From positions 434,001 to 498,000 of the forward strand of contig SEMN01000347.1 in the NCBI GenBank assembly GCA_005408345.1: a DNA stretch of 64,000 bases, written 5' to 3'. A model generated the notes under the pieces. The model made no database searches. It worked only from the letters and a program-made list of their open reading frames with translations, and was not told the DNA's origin. The first letter of the stretch is position 1. Each line of letters opens with the position of its first letter. Shown one piece after another: positions 1 to 13,838 of this stretch. The DNA is from Macquaria australasica (lineage: Eukaryota; Chordata; Actinopteri; Centrarchiformes; Percichthyidae). A program made the position numbers and the translations under genes.

Positions 1-62
1 CCTGTTGACTCAACATATTGATTTATTATGGCCCAATCAAAATATTAAGTTGCCCCCAAATT

Positions 63-114
63 CCATCCATCCATCGTCTATACCGCTTATCCTCTTAGAG
101 GGTCGCGGGGGGGG
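63..114. repeat. Teleost CCATCCATC-type interspersed repeat fragment
   Basis: A short tract of CCATC units is followed by a sequence reading roughly TCTATACCGCTTATCC and then a G-rich run. From memory this is the edge of a dispersed repeat seen in many fish genomes. Only one end is visible, so the full element and its class cannot be given. Confidence 0.55.
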
Positions 115-689
115 GTCAAATTAATTTCCTTACTGAAGTTGTGGAAGCACTACATTAACACAGCATGATAATTTACTGTGGTCCAGGAGATATTGGTGTT
201 TACGTGTGTTTGGGTAATGTCTTATAGCACTTGTCTATAAGCCGTTTGTGTTGTAAATACAACAGGACATATGAAGGTTTGGGCCAGTGGCCTTTTTAAC
301 ATGATGTAAACTGGCAGGTTGGAACTTAGGTTGAACACTGGGTCCAGAAGATGCTTGGAATTATCCCCCTGCATCAAATCCTCAAATAGAGACTCAACAT
401 GTATGTCTGTCTGCCATGTCCAGGCGCTGTTGGCTCAGTTGAGATCTGTAAATACTATGTAAAGAAAAAAAAACTTACAAATGTGCCAGGGACTCCTACT
501 ACGAAGACCACATTCCTCAGACACGTGATACATTACATACTGTACAATTGATGGGTGTACCTCCTGTGTTTTGTAAAAGTGTGTGAAGTACAAGAATAAC
601 AATGTAATTGCTTATTAAATATAGCAACTTCTAAGAAGCATAATTTATTTTTTTTATGATGTAGGTGGGTGTTGTCACGTCAAGAATGG

Positions 690-895
690 TCACTTCAGCT
701 GTACTTTGTGCTAATTAGCACATTAGCATGGTAACACGCTAAACTAAGATGGTGAACATGGTAAACATGTTAGCCATGATGTTAACATTGTCACTATGAA
801 CGTGTTAGCATGTTGACGTTAGCATTTAGTTAAAAAGCACTGCTGTGCCTGTATGTACAGCCTCACAGAGCTGCTAGCATGGCTGTAGACTAATG
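690..895. repeat. Teleost interspersed repeat rich in TTAGCATG/CATGCTAA words
   Basis: The segment is built from alternating TTAGCATG, TAACAC, GGTGAACATGG and ATGTTAGC words, an imperfectly self-complementary composition typical of a non-autonomous element common in percomorph genomes. The class assignment is from memory. The boundaries are approximate. Confidence 0.5.
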
Positions 896-1056
896 ACTAC
901 AAAATAAGTACTGTCAAATTACTATAGGGAAAAAATGGCTTGCCACAAACTACTAGTTTTATGGCGGTAGTAGCACTGGCAGTAATATTTTGATGCAAAA
1001 ACAAAACTTATAGGATACATTTCGTACACTGAAAAAATTCAGTAAATAGCTTGAAG

Positions 1057-1062
1057 TTTATT
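1057..1062 (-). other. Candidate lrp3 polyadenylation signal (AATAAA on minus strand)
   Basis: TTTATT on the plus strand reads AATAAA on the minus strand, downstream of the lrp3 stop codon at 4681. Using it would give a 3' untranslated region of about 3.6 kb. Other AATAAA-like words lie closer, so this is only one possibility. Confidence 0.3.
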
Positions 1063-4000
1063 AATTGCAGGCACAGGAAAACAATGACTAATAAGCAGAA
1101 GGCTGTACAGGGTTTTGATCAGCAAACCCCACAACGTCATGGTGGCATTTCTCTTTCGGCACAAAATATACAAATATAGTTCTCAAAATGAGAGAAATTC
1201 TTTTATACAAGCACAGTATATGTTGACTTCAGCTTTTGACGGGGAAGAAGCTTCAAAATCCAACAGCAAGGAGAGGGAATGCCATTATCAGACAACCTGG
1301 TTCAGTAGTACTTTACTTTCCAATGGCCCTGATCCAGTGTATTTATCTGTGCTAGCCCGTTGAAAAGTACAATTACTCAGTGACTGTAGCATATTGGAAA
1401 GGGGTTGATAATGAACATTAGAGTAAATAAATGTAATGGGGAAAGAATAAAACACTGACAAAACAGTTTAGAAGATCTTGATGTGGCTCCTGCCCAGAAA
1501 ACTTTAACAAACCAGTAAAACCCAAAACCTTGATCCTGGCTGACAGATAATAAAACATCACCTTAACCACATTAGCAATTCAAAGTGTAATGTTACCACA
1601 TCATTCTCTATAATTTTTTTGTCTGCAGTCTGAAAAACATGAATGTCACCATGACTTTTACAGATTATCATTTAAATAAATGGGCAAATACACTGGAATA
1701 AGGTTATTGGAAAAACAAATGTTCTTTTCCCTAACTCCCCTGCCATAATAATCCCAGAGATTCCTGACGCAGTAGTGCACTATAACTCCAGAGCAGTCAG
1801 TTGTACCAATCACGTCACATCATACACCTGTGTGCAGACACACAGACAAATCTAATCTCTTCAAACGTGTAGCTAAACCACAACTGTGATCCGTGAAACT
1901 GTCCATATTTACAACAGCAAAGAAAAAACATTAGGCATTTTTAACACACTTATGTACATTACGAAGCAAGTAAGGACATACATTCAGCAGATGTGATTTT
2001 TTCAGCAGCTACACTATTTCACTTTAAGTCAAATGAGGACAACAGGCTTTGAACTTTAATATCAAGGTGCAAGGGGGGGGAAAAGCACAAAATATGTCAA
2101 ACTAGGAATGAGTGAAGTGATTTGTATTTCTCTAGATCTCAAAGAATTCCTTGTGAGGGGGTATGGAGACATCTCTAATGGCACATAACATGTAGCAGCC
2201 GTTTATGGCATAACTTCTATAAGAAGGAAGCACATGAGGGTAGCATGGAAAAACAGCAGGAAAGACCATGTGTTTAGTATAGAAACCTGACACTGCAGCT
2301 AAAAACCAACCAGCATTTGGCTCCTGCTCATTTCTCATACTCTCCCTACCTACAAGAGTTATCCGACTTTTCTGTTCAGTATCAATATCCTGCAGTAAAA
2401 GAGGGAGAAATTCTTTGATTTAAAAAAAATGAAAGTGATACATTCTTTAGAAGTCCAACAGTGATAGTAAAGGGTCACCGGTGTCAATACCTCAGAGAGA
2501 CAATCTTTATAAAAAAAAAACATCTGAGACACAGGCGACCAGGTTCAATCAAGTTCAACGTTTGTCAAGGCAGAGAGAGAAATATAAAGTAGAACTTGTA
2601 CAGGTCTCCACTGAAGATGGAAAAATAGAGGTCTTTGTTTTTTACATCCTGTCATAGAAAATTCCACAGCATAGATTCTTAATTTCCAGTGGAATAAACC
2701 AGCAGTCCAGACGTCAGCAGTTACTGCAGAGGTACCGCTGGGATGAAGAGGACTCAGCAAACAATCAATATTCTGAAGTAAAGCCTCTCTTCCCAACGTT
2801 TCCTGGACATTCACATAAAATCTTCGCCGCACTGAATGGAAATCAGAGCAGACGCCGACACATACAAAGTTCATTCAAGTGAGGAAAGGCTTCCTTGAGA
2901 GGACAGTTTGGGTTTGATTAGAGGAGGACGAGGGTCTGAGCAGAGTAACAGGCAATATACTTGGATTCACTACCTCAGTTTCCATCCAAGTTTGGCTTTT
3001 TAAAACTGATGATATATCAAGTTAAAAATGCTGAATTGAAATATATTTGATACAACTTCCAAAACATAAAGAGGAAGTTCTTCGTGTTTTTTAAAAGGGG
3101 TCACTGAAGTATCACTGACGAAGAGTAGCACTGGAAACGTGCAGTTTCTGATGAATAAATACTGACAAAGGTTTACCATGACTGAACCGCTGCATGAGAC
3201 AGTGACACTGCAAAAGTGACTTTTTTGGGGAATGCGCTTATTTGTCCTTTGGCTAAGATATTAGATGAGAAGATCGATACCACTCTAGTTAGCATAGTTT
3301 AGCTCAAAGACTGCAAACGGGGAAACAGCTAGCCTGGCTCTGTCTGAAGGTAACAAAAGCCTACCTACCAGCACCACTGAAGCTCACAAGCTACCTTCAG
3401 ACAGAGCCAGGCTAGCCGTTTAACCCTGTGTCTAATCTTTATGCTAAGCTAAGCTCACCGGCTGCTTGCTCCAATTTCATATTCAACTCTCAGCAAGAAA
3501 GCACATACGTGTATTTCCGAAAATGTCAAACTTTTGTGGTTTAAAGTTTTATTTATTTATTACAAAGGTAGGTCTGGTGATATTTGATATTTTTCTAATT
3601 GTCAACAAATCCTATGAAAAGACCAACACCAACAATGCAATTAATCCCAACAATCTGTGTAGCCTGATAAAGCTTATTCCTCTGTTTCATAGAGCTCCAT
3701 TGTCCAAAAACATGGATGACATGTTACCTCATTAACATGAACATGCCCATTGTAGTTTATTTTGACTCAATCCCACATGCACCGTCCTGCTGCCGCAAAT
3801 ACTCACTAGGGGACCAAATGTGTATTAATTGGCGGCTGAAAACAGTCTCCAACAAATGCACTATTTACTCCTGTTTGAGTAACGTTTCGAAAACTTCAGT
3901 GCCCTGTTGTTTTAGGAAATGATTTAGCCTTTTTTTTAAAATTAAAGTATATACACAGGCGGGTGAAGTCAAAAAGTACTGAGAGATGGAAAAGCGCAAT

Positions 4001-4680
4001 GTTGGTTTTGGCCTTTTCATATGATTTGTTGGCAATAACAAAAATATAAAATATCGCCAGCTTTAACCTTTAATGCGACAGCCAACCATGACCTTCTAAA
4101 AACGCCAATACAATAAGAATAATAACACCACCTCATACAATAAAGTGGGAATAAGACAGAGTAGAGGATCACTTAATAGGCTTTTATGGTTCACAGTATA
4201 TAGCGGTGCATAATGGCTCTGGGTAACGACACAAAGGCTGCTTTGGCGTTGTAAGAATGTTGCCAAAATTGTACTGGTGGCCAGAATTGAGTTTGATTTT
4301 CTGGAACAGGCTCATGATGAGTTTATGTCCAAACAGGTTGAACAGGGGCGTCTGTTTGCATTTAATTGTGGGAGTCAACACTCAGCTCCTGTTTGACAAA
4401 GAGATTTACTGTACACAGACCATACGCACTACCAATGCTGGTTTTATTAATCTTAGGAAAAGACTACATATGCATAATTGTGTGCATATGCAGATTTTTA
4501 TGCATTCAAAGTGTTGAATGGACACGAGCTAATTATATTTTACTGTACCTCCATGTGGTGGGCTAAGGTCTCACCTTTGGATCTGGTGGCGACACATTTC
4601 AAGGACACTTTAGCAGAGCAGATATTGCTGACACCAGGTCCCAACAGAGTGAGGGGAAGGAGAGTATCTTCCTAAACTCT
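1063..4680 (-). other. Probable lrp3 3' untranslated region and flank
   Basis: This stretch lies between the lrp3 stop codon and the AATAAA candidate at 1057. It holds no coding exon that I can support. A foldback repeat sits at about 3205-3480. Whether the whole stretch is transcribed cannot be told from the sequence. Confidence 0.35.
3205..3480. repeat. Foldback MITE-like element, copy 1
   Basis: Two arms centred on GCCTGGCTCTGTCTGAAGGT (about 3332-3351) and its reverse complement (about 3392-3413) face each other across about 40 bases. The surrounding words (GATGAGAAGATCGATACCACTCT, TTAGCATAG) also occur in the copy at about 6005-6350, showing a dispersed family. It falls in the probable lrp3 3' untranslated region. 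Confidence 0.65.
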
Positions 4681-7600
4681 TCAGCATGGCGTTGTCTCCC
4701 TCCCTGAATCTCCTCCCTCATCACTGAAGGTCCCGCTCAACCTGCAGAGTCTGCTCTTGCCCTCCCTCCTCCTCTCATCCCTGCTTCTTATTTCTCTCCT
4801 TGGCACTTCCACAGTAAAGTGGCTGTTGCTGTCCTCTCCTTTCACAGAAGAAGACGAGGGCTCAGACGGTGAAGTCACCTCCAGCCCCTGGGAGTGAGGG
4901 TAGGTTGTGGATGTCTGGGAGCTGCTGGGAAAAACAGGGGGTAAGATGGGGGATAAAGGCCCCAATGGGGAGTAACGTCTCAAGGAAACTCCCTTAAGGT
5001 TAACAGCAAGCTCCAGAACCAGTTTCCTAGATGCCCGTGGGTGGCATGGGGGCACAGAGGCTTCCTGGGGAGTGGGAGGGGGTCCGCTGTGGACTGAAGA
5101 GTCACTCTGAACAGGGGTCGGGGCCTCAGACTGTGGAGTCCTGCTGCTTTCTCTGCTGACAGGTGACAGTTCCTCCTCCTCTGGACTGTCCACTGACTGA
5201 AAGGAGAGAGGCGACGCAGGGCTCTCCGGCGTGCAGGGCCGCAGGTCCACAGTGGCTGAGCAGCAGGAGCCCGGCATACCCACTACATTAACCTCATCCC
5301 CGAGCCCAGCTCCGGACCTGGCCCTTGCCTGGGGCCCCTGCACACCCACAGTTCGGTAGCTGTGGAGCCCCAGTGTAATCTGTGTGGGTCCAGGGGGGTC
5401 GAGCAGGGGGACATGGCCTCTGGTTCGCCCCCCACTGTTGAACAGGCGACTCCACAGATGCCCAAGACGCCGACGAGAGGAGGAGGAGGTGGAGCGTCGT
5501 GTCGAGTGACGTCTGATCTGTCTGCGCATTGCCAACCGCAGGTTCTGCAACACGGAGGCCTGGAGGAGGGGGAGAGATAGAAACTATAATTCTGTTTCTG
5601 TCAAGTACATTTTACCTGAAAAAGTAGTCACTTATGGCCCTATGTTTGTGCTGGTTAGCAGTAGTGTAAAGGCAGTAGTCCATTTTTTGTGCTTGCACTC
5701 CCATTTCCAAACAAACCTGCAGTTCAGGGAGGGCAGGCAGTTTTGAAGTTTATACATTGAAATCATTTAGAGTAGAGCAGCCATCCTAAGGATAAGTCCT
5801 AACCTCCATTGAAGCTGTTGGTACATTTTCATTTTAGACTAAAAGCTGTAAACCTAATAGACAATTTCCTCTTGATAACCAAATTACAAGGATCCATTTT
5901 ACCACTTAAATATAATCACATCTCACACAATGTGCAATAGTAGCATTATTGCACATATGGAAATGTATTAATATGACTAACTGAGTGCAACCTCACTAAT
6001 CGCTTAAAAGAATAGTTTGAGATTTTGGGAAATACGCCTGTTCACTTTCTTGCTGAGAGCTGGATGAGAAGATCAGTACCACTCTCATATCTGCTCCATT
6101 TAATATGAAATTGCAGCAGGCAGTCGGTTAGCATAGCTTAGCATAAATACTGAAAACAGGGGGAAGCAGCAACTCTGGATCTGTCCAAAGGTCACAAAAT
6201 CCACCTGCCAGCACCTCTAAAGCGCACTAATTACTAATTATCTCGTTTGTTTAATCCATCCAAAAACCTACGTGTACAAACAACAATTTGCTGTTTTACA
6301 GGGGGGGTTATGTGCCAGACTATTTCTTGGCTAGGAGCAGTGACTTCAAGGAGTCTTGTCTGAGTGAATTACTGTGTGTGAATGCATTACCTGGGTGGGG
6401 TTGTACACTGGGAAATCCTCCACTGGAGGAATGAGACCCTGGGCGATTAACTGGCCATACGAGGGGGGGGCCTCTCTCTGAACAAACTCGGCCTCCATGC
6501 GAGTCATCTGAGTCTCAAAAGCTCTGCAAGGGAGCGAGAAAAGAGAACAAGGAGAGCAGACAGACAGCAGGGCAGAAGAAAAGAGAAAGAATTTAAGTGA
6601 TGTAGATCAGTGGTTCCCAGCCTTATTGGTCTAAGGTATCCTCAACTGAACTCACGTACCCCCTTCATCGATTGCCACCTATCATTTTCCAAATGTATAA
6701 CACTATTGATTATATAAAAGTGGATATTGTTACAATAATTTGTTCATACAGTTGAATTGTCAGTATTTAGGTTGTTTTGCTCAGCAATCGTACTAGTACC
6801 ACTTAGACTGAAGCTGAATGCTCCAACTGTTTAGTCGTTACTTTTAGCTATTTATTTCAATCACTTATCCATTACTTTTAGCTGTTTAGACTTCTGTGCT
6901 CGCTTGCTAGCTAGTTTTCATGCACTCTTACATAATTGCAACAGGTAGTGTTCAGGTGTTACAGCTTAATATGTGGATATATTCTTTTAATCAAATCATA
7001 ATTTCTGTTAGTTGAGCTACTTCACAATCTTTCCACGTACTCCCTGGCAACTGCAGTAACCCTGGTTGGGAATCACTGAGTGAATAGGAAAACATCTTAG
7101 TTTCTTAGTTTATAAAAAACCTTCTTAGTAGTACACTCAGCAGAGTTTGTGGCATCTGCACCATCAACAGCAATAAGATGTAATGGCTGTTTGACAGTGT
7201 GCTTTTGGACCCACATATACAGTAGAAGGACTAGGAGATAAAACTTGTTGCTATGGTGATAGATTACTCAGACACATGAATAAATCAAAGGGATGAAGAA
7301 AAACTGGTACATCACATGCAAATGCAGTGAGTGTAAGAAGGGGGACGAGTAATAAATGCTGGAAAAACAAATAGACTGAGGTGTTTGAGTGTGTCCCTAC
7401 CTGTACTCTCTGCTCCTGAGGGAGTGGAGTTTGAGGGCACAGCCGAGGGCAATGACTAGCAGGAGACTGCAGACCAGACTGCCGATCAGGGCGGCCGTGA
7501 TCACTTTCCTAGGCACCGCTGCCAGGCAGTCCCTCTCATCGCTCCCGTCTAAGCAGTCCTCCTGGCCATCACACCGCCACGTCTCAAAGATGCACAGGTT

Positions 7601-10600
7601 AGTCCCACAGTGGAAGTTTCCAGGTTGGCAGTCGTAGCAGTTCTTCTCATCCGACCCATCCGGGCACCTCTTCTGGTTGTTGCAGCGCTCGGAGGCTGGG
7701 TAGCACACGCCAGTACCGCCCTCGCAGGGGAACTCCCCATCCGGGCACGTCGGGCAGGCCTCCTCGTCACGGCCAGATGGGCAGTGCCAGTAGCCGTCGC
7801 AGTGTTGGCGTTCAGAGTAGCAGCCCTGGTCACTGCCACAAGGACGCTCGCCGGGAAAACAGTAACCTTTCACCTGGGAGGGCCGGGGAGAAATACATCA
7901 CTGTCTAGACAAAGAGGACGACTGGTTCTCTGCTTGATTGACTGTGTTCTCTGCACCAACAGAACAGCTCTCTCTCTGTCAACCATACTAATCAGAAAAA
8001 TGTTGACAGATAGAAATGGTGAAAGGAAATCAAAAGAAGACGTTTGAAACATTCAGTATTGACAGAGAGATGGAGAGGAAGAAGAAGCTTAAAGAAGGAA
8101 GTTTAAACTATAAGTTGTGAGAGACACATGGAGATGAATGAAGGGTTTAAATCTGGAGACAGTGGAACAAGTTTTTTTAAAAGCAGGATGCAATCTTCCC
8201 AGTTTGCAGTACCTGGTATGTGGCATTGAAGCCATGTCCAGGGCTGTGAGGCTGGGCCATGTACAAAACACTCATCTGTCCCCGACTCGACTCCAGCAGT
8301 GCCGGGCGTCTGTTGTTATGATACGACAACACCTGTAAGAGGTGCTCTGCCCGCTGCAGCAGGCCATCGTACACATGCAGCGAGTCTCCGGGCCCCAGCT
8401 GCAGGTCCAGCTGCAGCACAATGGGCTTGGGGTCCTGGGTGTCCAGCAACCACGAACACCTCAGCTCCGCCACAGCGCTCCTGTTAGCCCGGAAAAAATC
8501 TGGGGAAGCAAAGGAGCCGTAGAAGTTCCCCAGGCGTTTGCCACAGGTGGTGTCGGGGCAGCCCAGCTCGTCTGTGCCATCAGGACAGTCACGGGCGCCG
8601 TTGCAGCGCAGGGCGGCAGGCAGACAGCGGGTGGACTGGGCCTCGGTGCACGGGAGGGAGCCGAAGGGGCAGAGGGCAGGCTGGGCCTCAGTGGGAGGGG
8701 GGGAGCAGCTGCGTTCGTCGGTGGCATCCCCACATTCATCCTGACCGTTGCACTTCCAGGAGCGGGGAAGACACTTCCCATTCCCACACAGGAACTCATC
8801 TGACTGACAGCTGCTCTGACCCAGGTGACCTACAGAGAAAAGAAATTGACAGATTGCAACACCCGCTACCAACACTCAACAGAAAGATTCTGACGTAACA
8901 CAAACTGACATGTTAGCATTTAGCTGAGACAACAGCAGAATAAATTTTAACTCCAAGATCACACACACACACATAACCAATGGTGATCTCCATAACACGC
9001 AATGTAATTGGTGTGACATCGACCCTCGACATAGTGTTACTCTGCCCCAAGGCCACTGCATGGACCTTCGTCCAAGAGAGTTGACGTAGAGCCAAGACCA
9101 AACAATGTCTAATGACAAGGTAACATATTTCTATGCAACATAACAGAAATAAAAATACCATTATAACTAGACACAGGGACTGAGAGGGAATAATAGTTCA
9201 TGTAATAAATACTCAGTGTACCAACTATTCCATGGCTTTGGGCGAGCTCACTTTTTTAAACTGATCTTTGAATTATACTGACAAGTTTATTATATTGCAC
9301 TGCCACGCTTCCATGGTGATGGCAAGAATAGCATGCCGGTATCTTTATTAAAGTGAATTAGTGATGAATCACCTGCATGAGTCATACATCAATAATAGCC
9401 TTATTTTACTCATGATCCATGATGATGGAGATACAAAAAAATAGAAATGCATGGCAAAAATAGCATATTGTCAATATTTTAGAGACCCCTCCAAAATTTC
9501 ACACATCATGTTTTCTGGGGAGCTCATGTCTTATTAAGAGGAGCCAAGCTCCCTGGCTCCCCTGTAGTTTGCACCCTGAAATTACTGCATGTATGAAAAT
9601 ATGGCATCATGCCATCACACTTAAAGCTGCTCTTGTCATTTTTGCTTCATCTTTAATGACAATCTTATTATTTATATTTCAGATTATTTATATTTAACAC
9701 ATTATAAAACTATGAATTTGGATTCACTCAGGTTAAGGACTGGACCAAAGATTACCTCCATATCCTCAATCGTCCAGCTTACCTCTGATGTAGGAGAGGC
9801 GGAAGCCCTGGGCTTGCCCGGAGCTGTTGGCCAGAGAGTGGAAATAGAGCCAAACACGCCCCCTGGTGGAGATGAAGGGAGGGGGCAGCATGGAGCCACA
9901 CAGCCTGGATTCCCCGTTCCACGAAGGAGTCAGCAGAAGCCAGTCTCCCAAACAACTTCCGGACTCCGCCACGTCGAAGTTACGGAAACTAGGGCAGAAC
10001 ATTGATCATTTCAGGTTCTTACTCCACAACAAATGCGTATACTGAAGGTGAGAGGGGTTCTACCTGATGGTAATGACCTCTCCCTGACCTCCCTGGATAT
10101 GCCAGCTGCAGTTGACTCCAGGGGGGTAGTTTAGAGGCCAGGAGGGACTGTAGATCACACCCCTCCGCTCTGTATGGACCTCCACTCGCTCACTGCAGCC
10201 TGCTGGGTAACAAAGAGACAGAGGGAGATGTTATGAGTGATGACCTTTGCAGATCGGTACTAGGAACACTCACACTTGACAGATATTCCTGCATTAAAAC
10301 ATAAAGGGGTGTCGCCATATTGCTGCAACACGCTACAAAAGTGTAGAACATTTTGTCCACAACTTTTGTCTCTGATCAGTGCAAAAACTTTCAAAACAAT
10401 GTCTTGCCAAGACAAACGACCTTAGTGCTCTTTCATGGGAGCTCTGTGTTGATCACATGGGGGCTAAAACAGAAGCAGCAGCAGTCACACTGGCAGCCAA
10501 GGCAACAGCATCGCCTGCTGCCATCGCACCGTTGCTCCAGGGAACAACACACAGTGTTAGGTGGCCAAGGGGAGCACCAGGAGACACAGTCCTCTGTGTA

Positions 10601-13600
10601 GAGAGCAGGCAATGAATCATATTGTTTTGTGATGAGTAAAGGCATCAGGATCAAGTTTAGATTTCTGAAGAGTTTGTCTCACCGCTGTTTGAAAACAGGA
10701 AGGCTTGATGCCGGAGGAGAGGTACTAATGACTTAAATTGTTACGTTGTTAATGTAACAACAATGGGAAGGATTTCATTCTCTGTCTTATATTGAGAACA
10801 AGAAGATAAAGCTACTAAGTTCAATGTTTAATTTAATCATCTCATTACTGCTCAATGCCACAGTAGGAATGGCACACATGCAAGAAGCAGCTGTCTAATA
10901 AGCCTGTTAATTAACCAGAACCACAGAGACAGAACATTAGCTGAACAATGACTATTCAACATCGTCACACAGCAGAGACTGTGCTCAGTTCAGCTGAGGG
11001 TGTGTGTTTGAGTTTCAGGCTTTCTTGACGAATCAGTAAAGTCAGCAGAGTGAAACAAGGGGGCGGGGGGAGGAATCATTTAGAGCTCAGTGATGGACAT
11101 TGACTGCCCGGACATGGCTAGCTTAGCACACACACACGAAACTGGAGCGCACAATGTTGCCGTTTTGGTGGAACGAGTTTTTGTTCACAGTTTTTGACTG
11201 TTTGTCACTGTAGCAGATGTTCTAACTGACATTTTCTATGATCATCAATACATTGAATGACCATGATTGCTACTGCAGTTTCCACTGCCTTCAAACTCAA
11301 AGTCAAAGGTTGCCAAGATGACATGATGGTGGCAGGTTGGATTAGTCTTCATGTTGATATGTAGCATCAGATGCAAAATGGGGTTTGCATTGGTTAAGCT
11401 ACTGTATTTAGTTCCTGCCAAACCTACGCACAAGTTGAAATCATTTCAGCTTTAATCTACTTTGCTGCTGACCTGTGAAAGGCTTTGTTCAGACTGCAGG
11501 CAAATCAGATTTGTTTCTCAAATCAGATCTTTAAGACAGACTGTCCGCACTGTTATTAGCAAGTGATTAGATCAGATTTGTGTGTATCTGCATGGTTTGC
11601 TGTGGTAACGACGTAGGCGTCAGTAACTACCTACGCTGGTGACGCTGCTTTCTAATGCATAAAGATCCATAATCTGGCCCTCCAAACAATCGCACTGTCA
11701 AGTCGCGATGCAGTCTTTGGTCCGGTATCCAGTTCTTATAATCCATCCATGATACCAGCCTCCTGCGTTTGTCTGGTGCAATGGAGGGGGCTGGTATCAT
11801 GGATGTATTATAAGAACTGGATACCGAACCAAAGATGGCCCCTATTCAGTCCAATAAAAATTGCTTGTCTGGCACATGGATGTATAAAGAGAACTGGAGT
11901 AGCATCGGAGGCGGGGCCCCGTTCATTCCTATGAAAGCTGCTCAGTGGCGCATGAAGCCAAAAAAGTTTGACTTCTGGGCATAAAATTACCTGGATCTTC
12001 CACATAGCTTTCGCGTTGTGCAGCCCATAGAGCAAGTGCACTAGCACTTCCTTTAGAACCGCCTCCCAACCGCTCGGTCTGAGGCTCACTCACATGAATG
12101 GCAGTGACTCTATAATAAGGGCTATTTAAGTGTTCGTAACTGGGAAGTTGATGTACCTAAAAAAAAAAAAAAGATTAATTGTCTCTTTCACAATGTAAGT
12201 CTATGGGGAAAAGTCTTTTTGGGTCAGTGTACATCATGTTACGGACCCGGAAATTGTAATTACACGGTTTGGCCACTATGTCAAATTGGCTTCAAAGCCA
12301 ATTTGAAGGCACACTTCTGGGGGCTTGTGCCCAGCCCATAGACTCTACATTGTGATGATGTCACAGATTTCTAAAACGCTTTCTCGGCTCGAGGAAAGTT
12401 TTACAAATATTAAACCTCCATGGATCATAACAGAAAGAGTTATAATTTTACTTTTACAATGGTGGCCTATAAGGGAAATCCTTTTTGGGATTTTTTCGCT
12501 GCAATCCCGCAAGTGGCTACTGGGCAAAACTGGAAGCAAGACTGAGCAGTGGCGCCATATGCAGGTCTTATTATACATCCATGGCTGGTATACAGCCGCT
12601 CTGATGCACTTCTGTCAATCTGGATTTGACGTCGTTGTTGTGTGTCGCATTGCGAGTGATGCAAAAGACACTGTGAAATCCGTTTTGAGCGTCCGGACTG
12701 AGCAATCCGATTGGAATCGCATTTCAAACCACCTCCAAATGTGGTTTGGATCCGATTTGCAAAGATCACATTTCATGAGTTTTTTTTCTGTCCATACTTT
12801 CTAAAATCAATCTGGATATGCCAAAAAACGGATTTGGGCTGGCAGTCTGAACAAGGCCAAAATGTTTTAAATCAGATCACAGCAACAGTTACTGTAGAGA
12901 AAAAGACAAACCAGTTTCTCTACCCATAGCAGCCTCAACAGACCAGAATGCACTGCAGCTACAAGGCATGTTGAGTTTGGAAGGAGGGGTGCAACTCTTA
13001 ACCGAAGACTCTGCTCCTTGCTCTTGTGATACGCTGTTTTTTTTTTCTTCCAGTATGTTCACCCAGAAATCTAATGCAATACGTTCTGCTGCCAACAAGC
13101 TAATCAAAATAGTCATAAGAGATTTATTAGAGTTAAATCACTACAACAGCTTTTCTGATTGATGGTGATATATTGCATAACAGTCAGTGGTGGAAGAAGT
13201 ATTCAGATCTTTTACTTAAGCAATGGACTCGGGCATTGGAGTAAAGTAAAAGTACAGAAGTATTATCAGCAAAATGTACCTAAAGTATCGAAAGTAAAAG
13301 GCAGAAAATGGTCCCTGTGAGCGATATATTAGTATATATGACATTATTAGATCGTTAATACCAATGCGTCACTGCTTAAGTAGCATTTTGCTGTTGTAGA
13401 TGGTCGAGGTGGAGCCATGGAGGTATTATAAGACCATGGGTGGAGCTAGCTAGCAGTTCCACCAAAGACCAATGTCTCCTGCTGACAACTCACAGACATC
13501 TGTAGGAATGCTGCCAACAAGAGTTGTGAAACATATAGTGCCTACTTTTTGGACTTTGGAAAAAAAAGATGTGTGTGTAAAGGCAAGTGTTTGGAATAGT

Positions 13601-13646
13601 GTGTGTTTAATAATGTGTGTGTGTGTGTGTGTGTGAGGAGGGAAGC

Positions 13647-13685
<39 letters not shown>

Positions 13686-13793
13686 CTAAAATCTGAAACA
13701 GTTTCACCTGTGTGTTGGTTTGGCAGCCTTCTCCTTCACTTTCATGCCAATAAAGTGCAGGGTATGGTAACAGAGAGGGGGAGGGGGAGAGGG

Positions 13794-13838
<45 letters not shown>

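Larger units (their letters stand above)
1..1056. other. Intergenic DNA downstream of lrp3
   Basis: No supported gene was seen here. The stretch is AT-rich and contains two repeat fragments, at 63-114 and about 690-895. The short open frames show no similarity that I recognise and no splice-site context. It lies beyond the candidate lrp3 polyadenylation signal and is treated as the lrp3 3' flank. Confidence 0.5.

Noticed and set aside
7610..8803. Long plus-strand open frames (about 145 and 153 codons)
   Set aside because: They are antisense shadows of the lrp3 LDLa/CUB exons. Their openness follows from the GC-rich Cys codons on the opposite strand, and the minus-strand frame matches a known family exactly.
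12325..12804. 159-codon plus-strand open frame as a possible transposase
   Set aside because: It crosses the junction between the nested insert and its host element at about 12585 and has no recognisable catalytic motif, so it is a chance frame.
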